DNA of 11,009 bases from Actinomycetota bacterium (GCA_004366215.1 ML178752.1:611-11619), one strand, 5' to 3'; positions 1-8,090 are shown, counted from the stretch's first letter. The notes: generated from the sequence alone by a model not told the origin. Numbers and translations: made by a program.

Positions 1-435
1 GAGGCGGTCGCCACCGAGCCAGGACCCGAGACTACGGACGGCGACGAACTGCTCGCGCGCGCTCACGTCGAACACGACCCCGACGAGCGCTCCGGCGTCG
101 TCGAGCGCCGCGACAGAGATGGTCCAGAAAGGCACGCCGTACGTGAAGTTCACCGTGCCGTCGATCGGATCGATCAACCAACGCAGCCCGCCCGCGTTGC
201 CGCTTCGACCGAACTCCTCGCCGACGACGACGTCGTCTGGTCGCTCCTCGAGGATCGCCTCGCGGACTGCGCGCTCGACGGCCCGATCAGACGCCGTGAC
301 CGGGTCCGAGGGGCTCGACTTCGTGGCTAGCACCGAGCGAGAATTCGTCTCAGCGAGCGCTGTCACGCCACGCTCGACCGCCCGCAGCGCGACACGGAGA
401 ACCGGATGGTCGAGGGGAGGCTCCACGGGCTGCAC
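1..435 (-). CDS. Inositol monophosphatase family protein (N-terminal 145 codons, 3' end beyond window)
   Basis: Mg2+-dependent phosphatase of the IMPase/SuhB/HisN superfamily. Such enzymes hydrolyse inositol phosphates or related sugar, histidinol or nucleotide phosphates in the cytosol. My translation reads in frame to base 1. It shows the superfamily landmarks in order: an ATKSSPSDPVT stretch near residues 37-47 (lysine and D.VT motif), GEEFG at 72-76 (metal-binding glutamate), WLIDPIDGTVNF at 86-97 (metal-binding aspartates of DP.DGT), then a GVVFD strand at 119-123 and a GSWLGG turn at 137-142. The GTG start at 435 is preceded by GGGGAGG (441-447) with 5 nt spacing, and an in-frame TGA lies a few codons upstream. 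It is co-directional with pnp, 67 nt downstream of the pnp stop. The C-terminal half, which would help separate IMPase from histidinol-phosphatase (HisN) or FBPase-like members, is outside the window, so no gene symbol is given. The TVNFTYG stretch after DGT looks more IMPase-like than HisN-like. Confidence 0.9.
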   Translation of the reverse strand, partial: MQPVEPPLDHPVLRVALRAVERGVTALAETNSRSVLATKSSPSDPVTASDRAVERAVREAILEERPDDVVVGEEFGRSGNAGGLRWLIDPIDGTVNFTYGVPFWTISVAALDDAGALVGVVFDVSAREQFVAVRSLGSWLGGDRL

Positions 436-465
436 CCTAGCCTCCCCTCTGCCGGCTCACCACTG

Positions 466-481
466 AGCGCGCTCCCGCGCT
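466..481 (-). other. Short GC hairpin between pnp and the phosphatase gene
   Basis: The minus-strand transcript would carry AGCGCG, a GGAG loop and CGCGCT, a perfect 6-bp stem starting 21 nt after the pnp stop. No U run follows, so it is not a convincing rho-independent terminator. It may be a 3' stabiliser or simply chance in G+C-rich DNA. Its presence means co-transcription of pnp with the phosphatase gene is plausible but not proved. Confidence 0.3.
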
Positions 482-502
482 GGTGCTCGGTACCGCCAAC
501 GC

Positions 503-2842
503 TCACGAACCCAGATCGCCGAGCTCCTCAGCGATCTCCGACGCGAAGCGCTCTTCGAAGGAGACCGCCTGCCGCGGAGAGGTCCGCGGCGCGTGCTGCT
601 CCGTCTGGGACCCCCGCGCGCGCTCGCCCGACGAGCCACCTCGAGCACCGCCCTGACGAGCCGAAGCGCTCGCGGCCCGGCCTTCGTCGTCCACGAGAGA
701 CAACGACAGCTTCCCCGCTTGGTCGATGTCGTCGACACGTACCTTCAGCAGCTGGCCAAGCTGCAGCACGTCCTCGACACGCTCAACCCGCTTGCCGTGG
801 CCTAGCTTGGAGATGTGCAGGAGGCCATCCTTGCCAGGCAGGATGTTGATGAAGGCACCGAACTTCGTCACGCCGACGACCTTGCCCTCGTAGACCTCCC
901 CCACCTTGGCCTGCGGCGGGTTGAGGATCAGGAGAATTCGACGCTCAGCTTCCTTGGCTGCCTGCATGTCGCGCGCGCCGATGACGACGGTCCCGATCAC
1001 GCCATCGTCGTCGATCGAAACGTCGGCGCCGGTCTCCTGCTGGAGCGCGTTGATCGTCTTACCCTTTGGGCCGATGATCTCACCGATCTTCTCGAGCGGC
1101 ACCTGGAGCGTGATCAGGCGTGGGGCCGTCTCAGCCACCTCGGCTCGCGGAGCTGGAATGACCGCGAGCATCTGGTCGAGGATCGCGAGTCGTGCCTGGC
1201 GCGCCTGCTCGAGCGCTGCAGCGAGCACCTCAGCAGGAATACCGTCGATCTTCGTGTCGAGCTGGAGCGCGGTGACAAAGTCTCGGGTGCCTGCCACCTT
1301 GAAGTCCATGTCGCCGAACGCGTCCTCCGCGCCGAGGATGTCGGTGAGCGTCGTGTAGCGTCCGTTGTGCGCGATCAGGCCCATCGCGATCCCAGCAACG
1401 GCGGCACGGATGGGCACACCGGCGTCCATCAGCGACAACGTTGAGCCGCAGACCGAGGCCATCGAGGTCGATCCGTTCGAGCTCAGCACCTCCGAGACGA
1501 GCCGCATGGCGTAGGGAAACTCGGTCTCAGGTGGGAGGACCGGTACGAGCGCCCGCTCAGCGAGCAGCCCGTGCCCAATCTCGCGACGCTTCGGACCGCG
1601 CATGAAGCCGGTCTCGCCCGTGGCGAACGGAGGCATGTTGTAGTGGTGCATGTAGCGCTTCTCGTCCTCGACACCAAGCGTATCGAGCTGCTGGTTCATG
1701 CGAGGCATACCGAGGGTGCAGATGTTGAGCACCTGAGTCTCCCCTCGCTGGAACAGCCCTGAGCCGTGCGCCGTCGGGATGAGGCCAACCTCGATCAGCA
1801 GCGGACGGATCGTCGTCGTATCGCGCCCGTCGATGCGCAGCCCCTCAGAGGTGATTCGCTCTCGAACAATCTCCTTGGTCAGCGCGCGGATCGCGGCACG
1901 CACTTCTCGCTCGCGGTCCTCGAACTCCTGAGCCAGCTCGGCCACGATGGACTCCGTCGCGGCGTCGAGCGCGTCGTTGCGAGACACCTTCTCAACGTGG
2001 GCGTTTGCTTCCTCGAGCCGAGTCCGACCTACCTCCCTGACCCGAGACCACACGTCAGCGTCGTAGTCGCGTATCGGTGTCCACGCGAAGCTCGGACGAT
2101 GGTCAAGCTTGGCCACGAGCTCCTCTTGCAGCTCGATCGACTCGCGGATCCACCGCTTAGCAGCGACGAGCCCTTCGGCGACGACCTCCTCTGTAGGAAT
2201 CGCCGCCTCGGCCTCGTAGGCCTCCCACGTCGCCTCCGTGCCGCCCGCCTCGACCATCATGATGGCGATGTCAGAGCCGTCGGAGGTCTTGCGGCCGGCG
2301 ACGACGAGCTCGAAGCTCGACGCATCACCTTGCTGGAACGTCGGGAACGGAATCCACGACCCATCCCGGGCCAGCGCGAGCCGCACAGCGCCGATCGGTC
2401 CCTCGAAAGGCATACCCGACACCATGAGCGCCGCTGAGGCTGCGTTGATCGCGATCACGTCGTGGGGATTCACGAGGTCGGCTCCGAGGATCGTCGCGAC
2501 GACGTGGACCTCGTGGCGGAACCCATCGGCGAACGCGGGTCGAAGAGGTCGATCGATGAGGCGTGCCGTCAGGATGGCCTGATCGGTCGCTCGACCCTCG
2601 CGCCGGAAAAACGACCCTGGGATCTTGCCCGCGGCGTACATGCGTTCTTCGACGTCGACGGTGAGTGGAAAGAAGTCGACGCCTTCTCGCACGTGCTTCG
2701 CGCCGGTCGCGGTCACCAGCACGGTGGTTCCGCCAAGGCGCGCCACCACAGCACCAGACGCCTGAAGCGCGAGCTTGCCGGTCTCGAGACGTAGCGGCGA
2801 CGGCACCCCACTCAGCTGACGCTCAACTGAGATGACTGACAT
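503..2842 (-). CDS. pnp: Polyribonucleotide nucleotidyltransferase (PNPase)
   Basis: Phosphorolytic 3'-5' exoribonuclease, which can also polymerise NDPs into RNA tails. It works as a ring-shaped trimer in mRNA decay and RNA processing. The 779-aa product has the full family layout: first RNase PH domain (about 5-145) with FFRREGR at 78-84; helical linker (about 235-320); second RNase PH domain (about 330-550) with phosphate-site SNGSTS near 455-460 and catalytic DILGAEDAFGDMDFK at 501-515. Asp507, Asp513 and Lys515 correspond to E. coli D486, D492 and K494. A KH domain follows with GPKG at 591-594, then an S1 domain (about 647-717). A Gly/Arg/Ser/Gln-rich tail of some 55 residues ends in an acidic, helix-like SFEERFASEIAEELGDLG. 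The ATG at 2842 is chosen because AAGGAG (2848-2853) lies 5 nt upstream; the GTG at 2857 would overlap that site. It follows rpsO by 62 nt, the classic rpsO-pnp order. Confidence 0.98.
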   Translation of the reverse strand: MSVISVERQLSGVPSPLRLETGKLALQASGAVVARLGGTTVLVTATGAKHVREGVDFFPLTVDVEERMYAAGKIPGSFFRREGRATDQAILTARLIDRPLRPAFADGFRHEVHVVATILGADLVNPHDVIAINAASAALMVSGMPFEGPIGAVRLALARDGSWIPFPTFQQGDASSFELVVAGRKTSDGSDIAIMMVEAGGTEATWEAYEAEAAIPTEEVVAEGLVAAKRWIRESIELQEELVAKLDHRPSFAWTPIRDYDADVWSRVREVGRTRLEEANAHVEKVSRNDALDAATESIVAELAQEFEDREREVRAAIRALTKEIVRERITSEGLRIDGRDTTTIRPLLIEVGLIPTAHGSGLFQRGETQVLNICTLGMPRMNQQLDTLGVEDEKRYMHHYNMPPFATGETGFMRGPKRREIGHGLLAERALVPVLPPETEFPYAMRLVSEVLSSNGSTSMASVCGSTLSLMDAGVPIRAAVAGIAMGLIAHNGRYTTLTDILGAEDAFGDMDFKVAGTRDFVTALQLDTKIDGIPAEVLAAALEQARQARLAILDQMLAVIPAPRAEVAETAPRLITLQVPLEKIGEIIGPKGKTINALQQETGADVSIDDDGVIGTVVIGARDMQAAKEAERRILLILNPPQAKVGEVYEGKVVGVTKFGAFINILPGKDGLLHISKLGHGKRVERVEDVLQLGQLLKVRVDDIDQAGKLSLSLVDDEGRAASASARQGGARGGSSGERARGSQTEQHAPRTSPRQAVSFEERFASEIAEELGDLGS

Positions 2843-2847
2843 GAATT

Positions 2848-2853
2848 CTCCTT
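2848..2853 (-). promoter_or_regulatory. Ribosome binding site fixing the pnp start
   Basis: AAGGAG on the minus strand sits 5 nt before the ATG at 2842. It rules against the upstream in-frame GTG at 2857, which lies 5' of this site and would add five non-conserved residues. Confidence 0.8.
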
Positions 2854-2897
2854 GCACAGGGCAGCAGCGACCGGCTGAGCATGCGCCGCGCTGACGT

Positions 2898-2913
2898 CGG
2901 CACGCTAGCGCCG
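2898..2913 (-). other. Hairpin straddling the rpsO stop codon
   Basis: On the transcript, CGGCGC and GTGCCG can pair (6 bp including one G-U), with TAGC as the loop, so the rpsO TAG stop (2905-2907) lies in the loop. No U run follows. In E. coli the rpsO-pnp junction holds a terminator and an RNase III processing hairpin. This small stem could be an analogue, but its size makes that speculative. Confidence 0.3.
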
Positions 2914-3162
2914 GATGCCGAGCTCGGCAATGAGGGTTCGATACCGTTCAATGTCCTGCGAACGCAGGTAGTTGAGCAGCCGACGGCGGCGCCCGATCAT
3001 CATCATGAGCCCGCGCCGAGAGTGATGGTCGCCACGGTGCACTTTGAGGTGTTCCGTGAGGTGAGCGATACGCCCGGTGAGCAACGCAACCTGCACCTCA
3101 GGTGAGCCCGTGTCCGACTCGCTTCGCCGAAACCGTGCGATCGTCTCCGCCTTTGAACCCAT
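2905..3162 (-). CDS. rpsO: 30S ribosomal protein S15
   Basis: Primary 16S rRNA-binding protein. It binds the helix 20/21/22 junction of the central domain and nucleates assembly of the 30S platform, and in several phyla it represses its own mRNA. The 85-aa product is close to the usual 88-89 aa; the missing residues are at the N-terminus. The family signature is intact: [14 protein letters not shown] at about 16-29, LTEHLK at 35-40, DHHSRRGL at 45-52, RRRRLLNYL at 58-66, ending in LGIRR. The MMMIG stretch after RRGL is slightly unusual (often L-L-x-L-V/I-G). The ATG at 3162 is the only canonical start that preserves the N-terminal helix. Its ribosome site is weak: AAGGGA ends 13 nt upstream. 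It lies 69 nt after ribF and upstream of pnp. The weak site plus a leader hairpin fit regulated translation, which is inference. Confidence 0.97.
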   Translation of the reverse strand: MGSKAETIARFRRSESDTGSPEVQVALLTGRIAHLTEHLKVHRGDHHSRRGLMMMIGRRRRLLNYLRSQDIERYRTLIAELGIRR

Positions 3163-3231
3163 CGGATGGTCACTGTCCCTTCGTTGTACCTGCCTGGACC
3201 CCCAGGCAACTCTGTGATGCTTCAGCCGACT
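3163..3231 (-). promoter_or_regulatory. rpsO leader with 7-bp hairpin (candidate S15 autoregulatory element)
   Basis: The spacer between the ribF stop and the rpsO ATG contains a perfect inverted repeat. TGCCTGG (3202-3208 on the minus strand), a four-base GGGT loop and CCAGGCA (3191-3197) form the stem, which ends 28 nt before the ATG. No U run follows, so it is not a typical terminator. S15 is known to bind structured leaders of its own mRNA in several bacterial phyla, including actinobacteria. The position fits, but I cannot match the structure to a specific known S15 motif by eye. The poorly spaced ribosome site downstream would be a natural target for control. Confidence 0.45.
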
Positions 3232-4188
3232 CTAGCCTACCGCCCACGGACTCGCCTTCGCACCGACCCGGGTGCGCACGTCGAGCACATCGCGTCCCAT
3301 CTGCTCGACGAGGCCCGAGGCGTCGTCGAAGACCCGCTGTTCGCGAATGCGAGAGTGGAACGCCACCTCGAGCGAGCGTCCGTACAGGTCGACGTCGACG
3401 TCGAGGAGGTGCACCTCGAGCAGTCGCGGCCCTCCGCACGGGTAGAAGGTTGGTCGAGAGCCGATGGAAATTGCAGCGAGATACCACTGCGCACCGACGT
3501 TCGCCCAGCCCGCGTAGACGCCGTCCGGCGGAGAGACGTACGAGCCTGAGGTGACGAGGTTCGCGGTCGGATAGCCAAGGGCTCGACCGCGCCCATCTCC
3601 CGACACCACAACGCCTTCGAGCGCAAAGGGCCGACCGAGCAGCTCCCTCGCCTCGTCGAGCGCCCCGCGGGCGATGCTCGCGCGAATACGGCTCGACGAC
3701 ACGGGGGTACCGCCCTCGTCGAGCAGGCGCTCGACCGTCACGGAGAATCCGAGCGAGCGACCAAGCCGAACGAGATCGCGAGCGGTGCCGGCCGCGCCAC
3801 GGCCAAAGGTGAAGTTCTCACCGACGACGACGTGACGCGCGCCGAGCCGCGCGCCGAGCACGTCAACGACGAAGTCGTCGGGCAGCTGCGACGCCCGTTG
3901 CGCATCGAAGTTGAGCAGGTACAGGACGCCGACGCCCTCAGCCTCGAGAACCCGCTCACGTTGCCGCGGAGATGTCAGCAGCGGTGGAACCCGTGCCGGC
4001 GCGAGCACTCGAAGAGGGTGTCGATCGAAGCTCACGACTACCGACACCCGACGCTCCTCGCGCGCACGGGCGCAGGCACGACGAATGAGCCGCAGGTGTC
4101 CAGGGTGCAGACCATCGAACGTGCCGATGGTCACCACGGTGCCACCGAGAGCGAACCCCGGGTCGTCGAGCTCACGAACGACGATCAC
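3232..4188 (-). CDS. ribF: Bifunctional riboflavin kinase / FAD synthetase (RibF)
   Basis: Converts riboflavin to FMN and then FMN to FAD in the cytosol, supplying flavin cofactors. The 318-aa product is the normal length. The N-terminal nucleotidyltransferase domain (about 15-170) shows GTFDGLHPGH at 22-31, GENFTFGR at 123-130 and SSSRIR at 164-169. The C-terminal riboflavin kinase domain (about 180-310) shows GDGRGRALGYPTANL at 197-211 with PTAN at 207-210, DGVYAG at 222-227, and the catalytic glutamate region LEVH (257-260) followed by DLYG (267-270). The GTG start overlaps the truB stop as GTGA (4185-4188), with GAGGAG at 4197-4202, 8 nt upstream, so translation is probably coupled to truB. 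The position between truB and rpsO is its usual conserved place. Confidence 0.97.
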   Translation of the reverse strand: MIVVRELDDPGFALGGTVVTIGTFDGLHPGHLRLIRRACARAREERRVSVVVSFDRHPLRVLAPARVPPLLTSPRQRERVLEAEGVGVLYLLNFDAQRASQLPDDFVVDVLGARLGARHVVVGENFTFGRGAAGTARDLVRLGRSLGFSVTVERLLDEGGTPVSSSRIRASIARGALDEARELLGRPFALEGVVVSGDGRGRALGYPTANLVTSGSYVSPPDGVYAGWANVGAQWYLAAISIGSRPTFYPCGGPRLLEVHLLDVDVDLYGRSLEVAFHSRIREQRVFDDASGLVEQMGRDVLDVRTRVGAKASPWAVG

Positions 4189-5084
4189 CGCGAGAGCTCC
4201 TCAGCTGCCACGACGACGACGCGAGGCACGAGTCGGCCCTCAGCCACGAGCGCAACACCGAGTGCGGTCCCCGCTGACACCACGAGCACCTCGCGCTCAC
4301 CAATCGATCCATGCGCGCCACCGAGCTCGCGCGGAGCGCGCACGACCCCGCCGTGGACGAACGCCGAGGCCTCGGCGGGATCCTCGAGGTGAACGACCCC
4401 AAGTCCAAGAGCGCGCTCGAGGGAGATGGGCTCGCTGACAGCGACCTGCTCCGGCGCTACAGCGTCGCGAAGGCTGAGGTGCCCGATCGACACGCGGCGT
4501 AGGGAAGCCACGGCAGCGCAGCAATCGAGGGCTGCCCCAAGGTCCTCGACGAACGAGCGCACGTACGTACCTGGACCGCACGCCACACGAAGGCTCACCG
4601 CCACCTTGTCCCCAACGGGCTCGAGGCCGGTCACCGCGACCTCGTCGATCGCTACGTACCGCCGCGCCAGCTCGAAGGCCTCGCCGCGTCGCGCCCTTCG
4701 GTAGGCCCGTTCCCCGTCCACCTTACGAGCGCTGTAGCGAGGTGGGCGCTGCGCGTAGCCGGGCACGAAACGGCGCGCCGCCGCCTCGAGCACCTCACGC
4801 TGAGGGACTGCGACGGCGTGCTCTCGACACGGCCGACCGAGCACGTCGCCCGTGTCGGTACAGAGCCCGAGCAGTGCCGTCACATCGTAGTGCTTGTGCT
4901 GACCTTCCACGAAGCGCAGGAGCCGTGTGTAGCGCCCTAGCCCGAGGACGAGAAGACCACTCGCGAGGGGGTCCAGCGTGCCCGCGTGGCCGACCCGACG
5001 CTGCCCGACGAGTCTCCGCACGCGAGCAACCACGTCGTGTGACGTCGGACCACTCGGCTTGTCAACGAGGAAGATCCCGTCCAC
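4185..5084 (-). CDS. truB: tRNA pseudouridine(55) synthase (TruB)
   Basis: Makes the universal pseudouridine at position 55 in the T-loop of tRNAs and also acts as a tRNA-folding chaperone. From the GTG at 5084 the product is 299 aa, the typical size. It opens DGIFLVDKPSGPTSHDVV (2-19), carries the catalytic motif VGHAGTLDPLASGLL (31-45) with nucleophile Asp38, and continues with the K.YDV substrate-site segment near 64-68. The C-terminal part (about 225-299) looks like the actinobacterial TruB C-terminal/PUA-like region; I did not align it. The start is set by AGGAGGAG (5092-5099) lying 7 nt upstream inside the end of rbfA. The ATG at 5156 would add 24 residues unlike the family and lacks that site. 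truB therefore overlaps rbfA by 23 nt and ribF by 4 nt, indicating a coupled polycistron. Confidence 0.96.
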   Translation of the reverse strand: MDGIFLVDKPSGPTSHDVVARVRRLVGQRRVGHAGTLDPLASGLLVLGLGRYTRLLRFVEGQHKHYDVTALLGLCTDTGDVLGRPCREHAVAVPQREVLEAAARRFVPGYAQRPPRYSARKVDGERAYRRARRGEAFELARRYVAIDEVAVTGLEPVGDKVAVSLRVACGPGTYVRSFVEDLGAALDCCAAVASLRRVSIGHLSLRDAVAPEQVAVSEPISLERALGLGVVHLEDPAEASAFVHGGVVRAPRELGGAHGSIGEREVLVVSAGTALGVALVAEGRLVPRVVVVAAEELSR

Positions 5085-5439
5085 CCCCGCGCTCCTCCTG
5101 CACGCGCCGCAAGACGGCCTCCACCTCCTCGGCTGCAGCGAGCTGCTCGTCGACACCGAAACGCAGCAGCGGGACGCGCTTGAGCCGGACCTGGCGCCCG
5201 ATCGCGCGCTGGAGCTCTGAGCGCACGTCCTCGAGCGCCGCCAGCGCGTCCTCGCTCGCAGAACCGACGAGCACCGCCGCGTGCCGAAGGTCGGCGCTCA
5301 CCTCGACGTGCGTGACCGTCACGAGCTCGAGCCGCTCGTCACGATCCACCAAGCGCTCGAGTGCCTCTGCGACCACCTCGTGCACCACCGCCGCGACACG
5401 CTCGGTCCGGTCGTAGGGGTGCGCCGTGCGCCGCACCAC
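5062..5439 (-). CDS. rbfA: 30S ribosome-binding factor A (RbfA)
   Basis: Small KH-fold cold-shock and maturation factor that binds the 30S subunit and helps finish the 5' end of 16S rRNA. The 125-aa product matches family length. It shows the N-terminal helix DRTERVAAVVHEVVAEALE (about 10-28), the TVTHVEVSADLRHAAVLV strand region (about 41-58), and the closing RVPLLRFGVDE segment near 87-97, matching the conserved P.L.F..D of RbfA. Two adjacent GTG codons (5437-5439 and 5434-5436) could start it. AAGGGGG (5445-5451), embedded in the end of infB, lies 5 nt from the first and 8 nt from the second, so the shorter form is equally likely. It begins 2 nt after the infB stop and overlaps truB by 23 nt at its end. 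Confidence 0.95.
   Translation of the reverse strand: MVRRTAHPYDRTERVAAVVHEVVAEALERLVDRDERLELVTVTHVEVSADLRHAAVLVGSASEDALAALEDVRSELQRAIGRQVRLKRVPLLRFGVDEQLAAAEEVEAVLRRVQEERGGGRDLPR
5092..5099 (-). promoter_or_regulatory. Ribosome binding site deciding the truB start
   Basis: AGGAGGAG on the minus strand lies within the last codons of rbfA, 7 nt before the GTG at 5084. It is the strongest ribosome site near this junction and places the truB start inside rbfA rather than at the upstream ATG at 5156. Confidence 0.85.
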
Positions 5440-5441
5440 TG

Positions 5442-8090
5442 CTACCCCCTTGGGATCTCACGAAGCTCGTAGGCCTCGATCACATCGCCTGCGTGCAGGT
5501 CCTGGAAGTCAGACAGACCTACGCCGCACTCGTAGCCCGCCTGGACCTCCCGCACGTCGTCCTTGAAGCGGCGCAACGACGAGATGCTCCCCTTCCACAG
5601 CACGACACCGTCCCGCAGGAACCGCACTCGACCTCCACGAGTGAGCGTTCCGCTCCTGACGTAGCAGCCAGCGACGGCCCCCACCCGCGGAATGCGGAAC
5701 ACTTCTCGCACCTCGGCTTCGCCTACCACAACCTCTTCGAACTCCGGTTTGAGCATGCCGACGATCGCGGCCTCGATGTCTTCAAGCACCTGGTAGATGA
5801 TCTCGTAGGTTCGTATCTCGACGTGCCGCGCCTCGGCCGCTTCTCGCGCTCGGCGATCCGGTCGCACGTTGAATCCGATCACGAGGGCGTGGGATGCAGC
5901 CGCGAGCGTCACGTCGTTCTCCGTGATACCCCCCACAGCCTTGTGGATGATCTCGAGTCGCACCTCATCGCGCGACAGCTTGCCGAGCGCGTCCGAGAGT
6001 GCCTCGAGGCTCCCCTGCACGTCCGCCTTGACGATCAGGTTCAGCGTGGGCACCTCGCCCTGCTGAATCTGCTCGAAGATGTCCTCGAGCCGCACTCCCT
6101 GGGCGCCCACAGCACGGTTCGCATTCGCCGCCAGGCGGAGGCGTTGCTCGCGTGCCTCTGCGATCTCACGAGCGTGGGAGATCTCAGCCGTCACGCGAAA
6201 CTGGTCGCCCGCGCTCGGCACTTCGGAGAACCCGAGTACCTGCACCGGCATCGACGGCTCAGCGCTGGTCACCTTGTCACCGCGATCGTTGATGAGCGCT
6301 TTGGCTTTACCCCAGGCCTGACCCGCAACGACCGGGTCACCAACGCGCAGCGTGCCGCCCTGCACGAGCACCGTCGCAACCGGGCCACGGCCAACGTCGA
6401 GGTGACCCTCGAGTACGACGCCACGTGCTCGACCCGTAGGATTGGCACGCAGCTCGAGGACCTCAGCGAGCACGAGCACCTGCTCGAGCAGCTCGTCAAT
6501 ACCAAGACCCTGAAGCGCAGAGATCTGCACCGTGATCGTGTCGCCACCCCACACCTCGGGCACGAGTCCGTGCTCGGAGAGCTGTTGCATCACTCGGTTG
6601 GGATCAGCGTCAGGGCGGTCGATCTTGTTGATCGCGACTACGATCGGCACACCGGCCGCTTTGGCGTGGTTGATCGCTTCGACGGTCTGAGGCATGACGC
6701 CGTCGTCAGCAGCGACGACCAAGATCACGATGTCGGTGACCTTTGCCCCTCGAGCACGCATCGCGGTAAACGCCTCGTGCCCCGGGGTGTCGATAAAGGT
6801 GATCTTGCCGCCTGGTACATCAACCTGGTAGGCACCGATGTGCTGGGTGATCCCTCCCGCCTCGCCCGCAACCACATTGGTGTGGCGAATGCGGTCGAGG
6901 AGCAGCGTCTTGCCGTGGTCGACGTGGCCCATGACCGTCACGACCGGCGCTCGCGTCACCTCGGCATCTGGGTCGAGCGTCTCGTCCACCTCGAGGTACT
7001 TCGCCGCGAGCTGCGCTTCTTGCTCCTGGCCGGGGTCAACGAGTCGAACCTTGGCGCCCAGCTCAGCGGCGAAGAGCTCGATCATCTCGTCGGAGAGGCT
7101 CTGGGTGGCCGTCACCATCTCGCCTTGCATGAGCAAGAAGCGCACCATCTCTCCAGGAGAGCGATTGAGCTTGGGCGCTACCTCTTGCGCCGTTGATCCG
7201 CGCTCGATGATGACCTCGTAGTCCGGTACCGGCTCGTTTGAGGGCACGTACGTCGTGGCACGGGTCGGCTCGAGCTCCTCGAACTCCTTACGAGACACGC
7301 GGCGTCGACTCTTGTTCGGACGCACCCCACGACCGCGTCCTCCCGCAGGCCGACCCGCGCCGAACCCAACCCCTCCACCGAAGCGACCCACCGCTCCGGG
7401 AGTCCTCGCTGGCGGTCGAAACCCGCCCCCGATACCGCCCGGACGCCCCACACCGCTCACCGGACGCTGCCCACCTCGCGACCCGGCTCCCGCGGGTCGA
7501 CCCGCACCGTCGCGCCCAAGCCGGCCCCGACCCTCGCGAGGTCCAACCGGACGCGGAGGTGGCGGGATGGGCTTGCCCGAGGGGGAGAGTGGCCGACCAC
7601 CCGGGGGTGGCGGGATGGGCTTGCCCGAGGGGGAGAGTGGAACTTGTCGGCGAGGAGCGCCGGTCTCGCTACTGCGGCCAGCGTTCTCGATCGCGGCCTG
7701 CTCTGCCTCCTCGCGACGGGCAGCTTCCGCTGCGATCACGGCCGCGAGGTCGGGGCGCGGCGCTGTCGACGTCTCAGCGACCTCTCGCGACTCCTCACGC
7801 GCCTCACTCGCGACGGGCTCCGCGACGGCAGGCTCGCGTTGCGCTTCCGCGGAGGTGGCTCCCTGCTCGGCAAAGATACCGAGGTGATCCCGTTGCGCCC
7901 GACGGCGAATGCGATCTGCGTGCGCCTCCTCAATGCTTGAGGAGTGGTTCTTGACGTCGACCCCGAGCGCCAAGCACAGGTCGAGGGCCTCCTTGTTCGA
8001 GAGCCCTAGCTCCTTCGCGATTTCGTAAACTCTGAGCTTCCGCGCCAACTGCTGACCCTTGCCTCCGACTTGCAGCGGACCGCTGCCCAC
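5442..8090 (-). CDS. infB: Translation initiation factor IF-2
   Basis: GTPase that recruits fMet-tRNA to the 30S subunit and promotes subunit joining. Counting from the GTG at 8090 (882 aa), the IF2_N domain begins at [16 protein letters not shown] (20-35). A charged then Pro/Gly/Arg-rich linker (about 75-262) follows, including two copies of [13 protein letters not shown]. The GTPase motifs are intact: GHVDHGKT (388-395), GGITQHIG (412-419), DTPGHE (434-439), NKID (488-491) and SAL (524-526). Domains II to IV follow, with C-terminal GxxEC.VGL near 852-859. The start is uncertain. The GTG at 8090 has AGGA about 8 nt upstream. A TTG at 8048 has AAGGG 7 nt upstream and would give [11 protein letters not shown], which looks more like other IF-2 N-termini; that form is 868 aa. 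It lies 36 nt (or 78 nt) after ylxR and 2 nt before rbfA. Confidence 0.97.
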   Translation of the reverse strand: MGSGPLQVGGKGQQLARKLRVYEIAKELGLSNKEALDLCLALGVDVKNHSSSIEEAHADRIRRRAQRDHLGIFAEQGATSAEAQREPAVAEPVASEAREESREVAETSTAPRPDLAAVIAAEAARREEAEQAAIENAGRSSETGAPRRQVPLSPSGKPIPPPPGGRPLSPSGKPIPPPPRPVGPREGRGRLGRDGAGRPAGAGSRGGQRPVSGVGRPGGIGGGFRPPARTPGAVGRFGGGVGFGAGRPAGGRGRGVRPNKSRRRVSRKEFEELEPTRATTYVPSNEPVPDYEVIIERGSTAQEVAPKLNRSPGEMVRFLLMQGEMVTATQSLSDEMIELFAAELGAKVRLVDPGQEQEAQLAAKYLEVDETLDPDAEVTRAPVVTVMGHVDHGKTLLLDRIRHTNVVAGEAGGITQHIGAYQVDVPGGKITFIDTPGHEAFTAMRARGAKVTDIVILVVAADDGVMPQTVEAINHAKAAGVPIVVAINKIDRPDADPNRVMQQLSEHGLVPEVWGGDTITVQISALQGLGIDELLEQVLVLAEVLELRANPTGRARGVVLEGHLDVGRGPVATVLVQGGTLRVGDPVVAGQAWGKAKALINDRGDKVTSAEPSMPVQVLGFSEVPSAGDQFRVTAEISHAREIAEAREQRLRLAANANRAVGAQGVRLEDIFEQIQQGEVPTLNLIVKADVQGSLEALSDALGKLSRDEVRLEIIHKAVGGITENDVTLAAASHALVIGFNVRPDRRAREAAEARHVEIRTYEIIYQVLEDIEAAIVGMLKPEFEEVVVGEAEVREVFRIPRVGAVAGCYVRSGTLTRGGRVRFLRDGVVLWKGSISSLRRFKDDVREVQAGYECGVGLSDFQDLHAGDVIEAYELREIPRG
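7558..7640 (-). repeat. Perfect 35-bp direct repeat within infB (two copies, 48-bp period)
   Basis: Copies occupy 7558-7592 and 7606-7640, identical over 35 bp and offset by 48 bp. The period is a multiple of three, so the frame is kept and the linker peptide [13 protein letters not shown] appears twice, separated by GGR. Identity is complete even at synonymous positions, which points to a recent in-frame duplication or to continuing homogenisation rather than selection on protein sequence alone. Confidence 0.95.

Noticed and set aside
815..2794. Series of plus-strand open frames opposite pnp
   Set aside because: All are shadows of the 779-codon pnp frame, with no family motif and no ribosome sites of note.
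2843..2857. GTG at 2857 as the start of pnp
   Set aside because: It sits 5' of the AAGGAG site that serves the ATG at 2842, and it adds residues not seen in PNPases.
3229..3234. TAGAGT at the ribF stop as a -10 for rpsO
   Set aside because: No plausible -35 at 17-18 bp; the match includes the stop codon itself and is likely chance.
5085..5156. Extension of TruB to an ATG at 5156
   Set aside because: The added 24 residues do not resemble TruB, and the AGGAGGAG at 5092-5099 points to the GTG at 5084.
5361..7196. 611-codon plus-strand open frame
   Set aside because: It lies antisense to infB and rbfA, whose protein motifs are unmistakable. Long antisense frames are common in G+C-rich DNA because stop codons are rare there.
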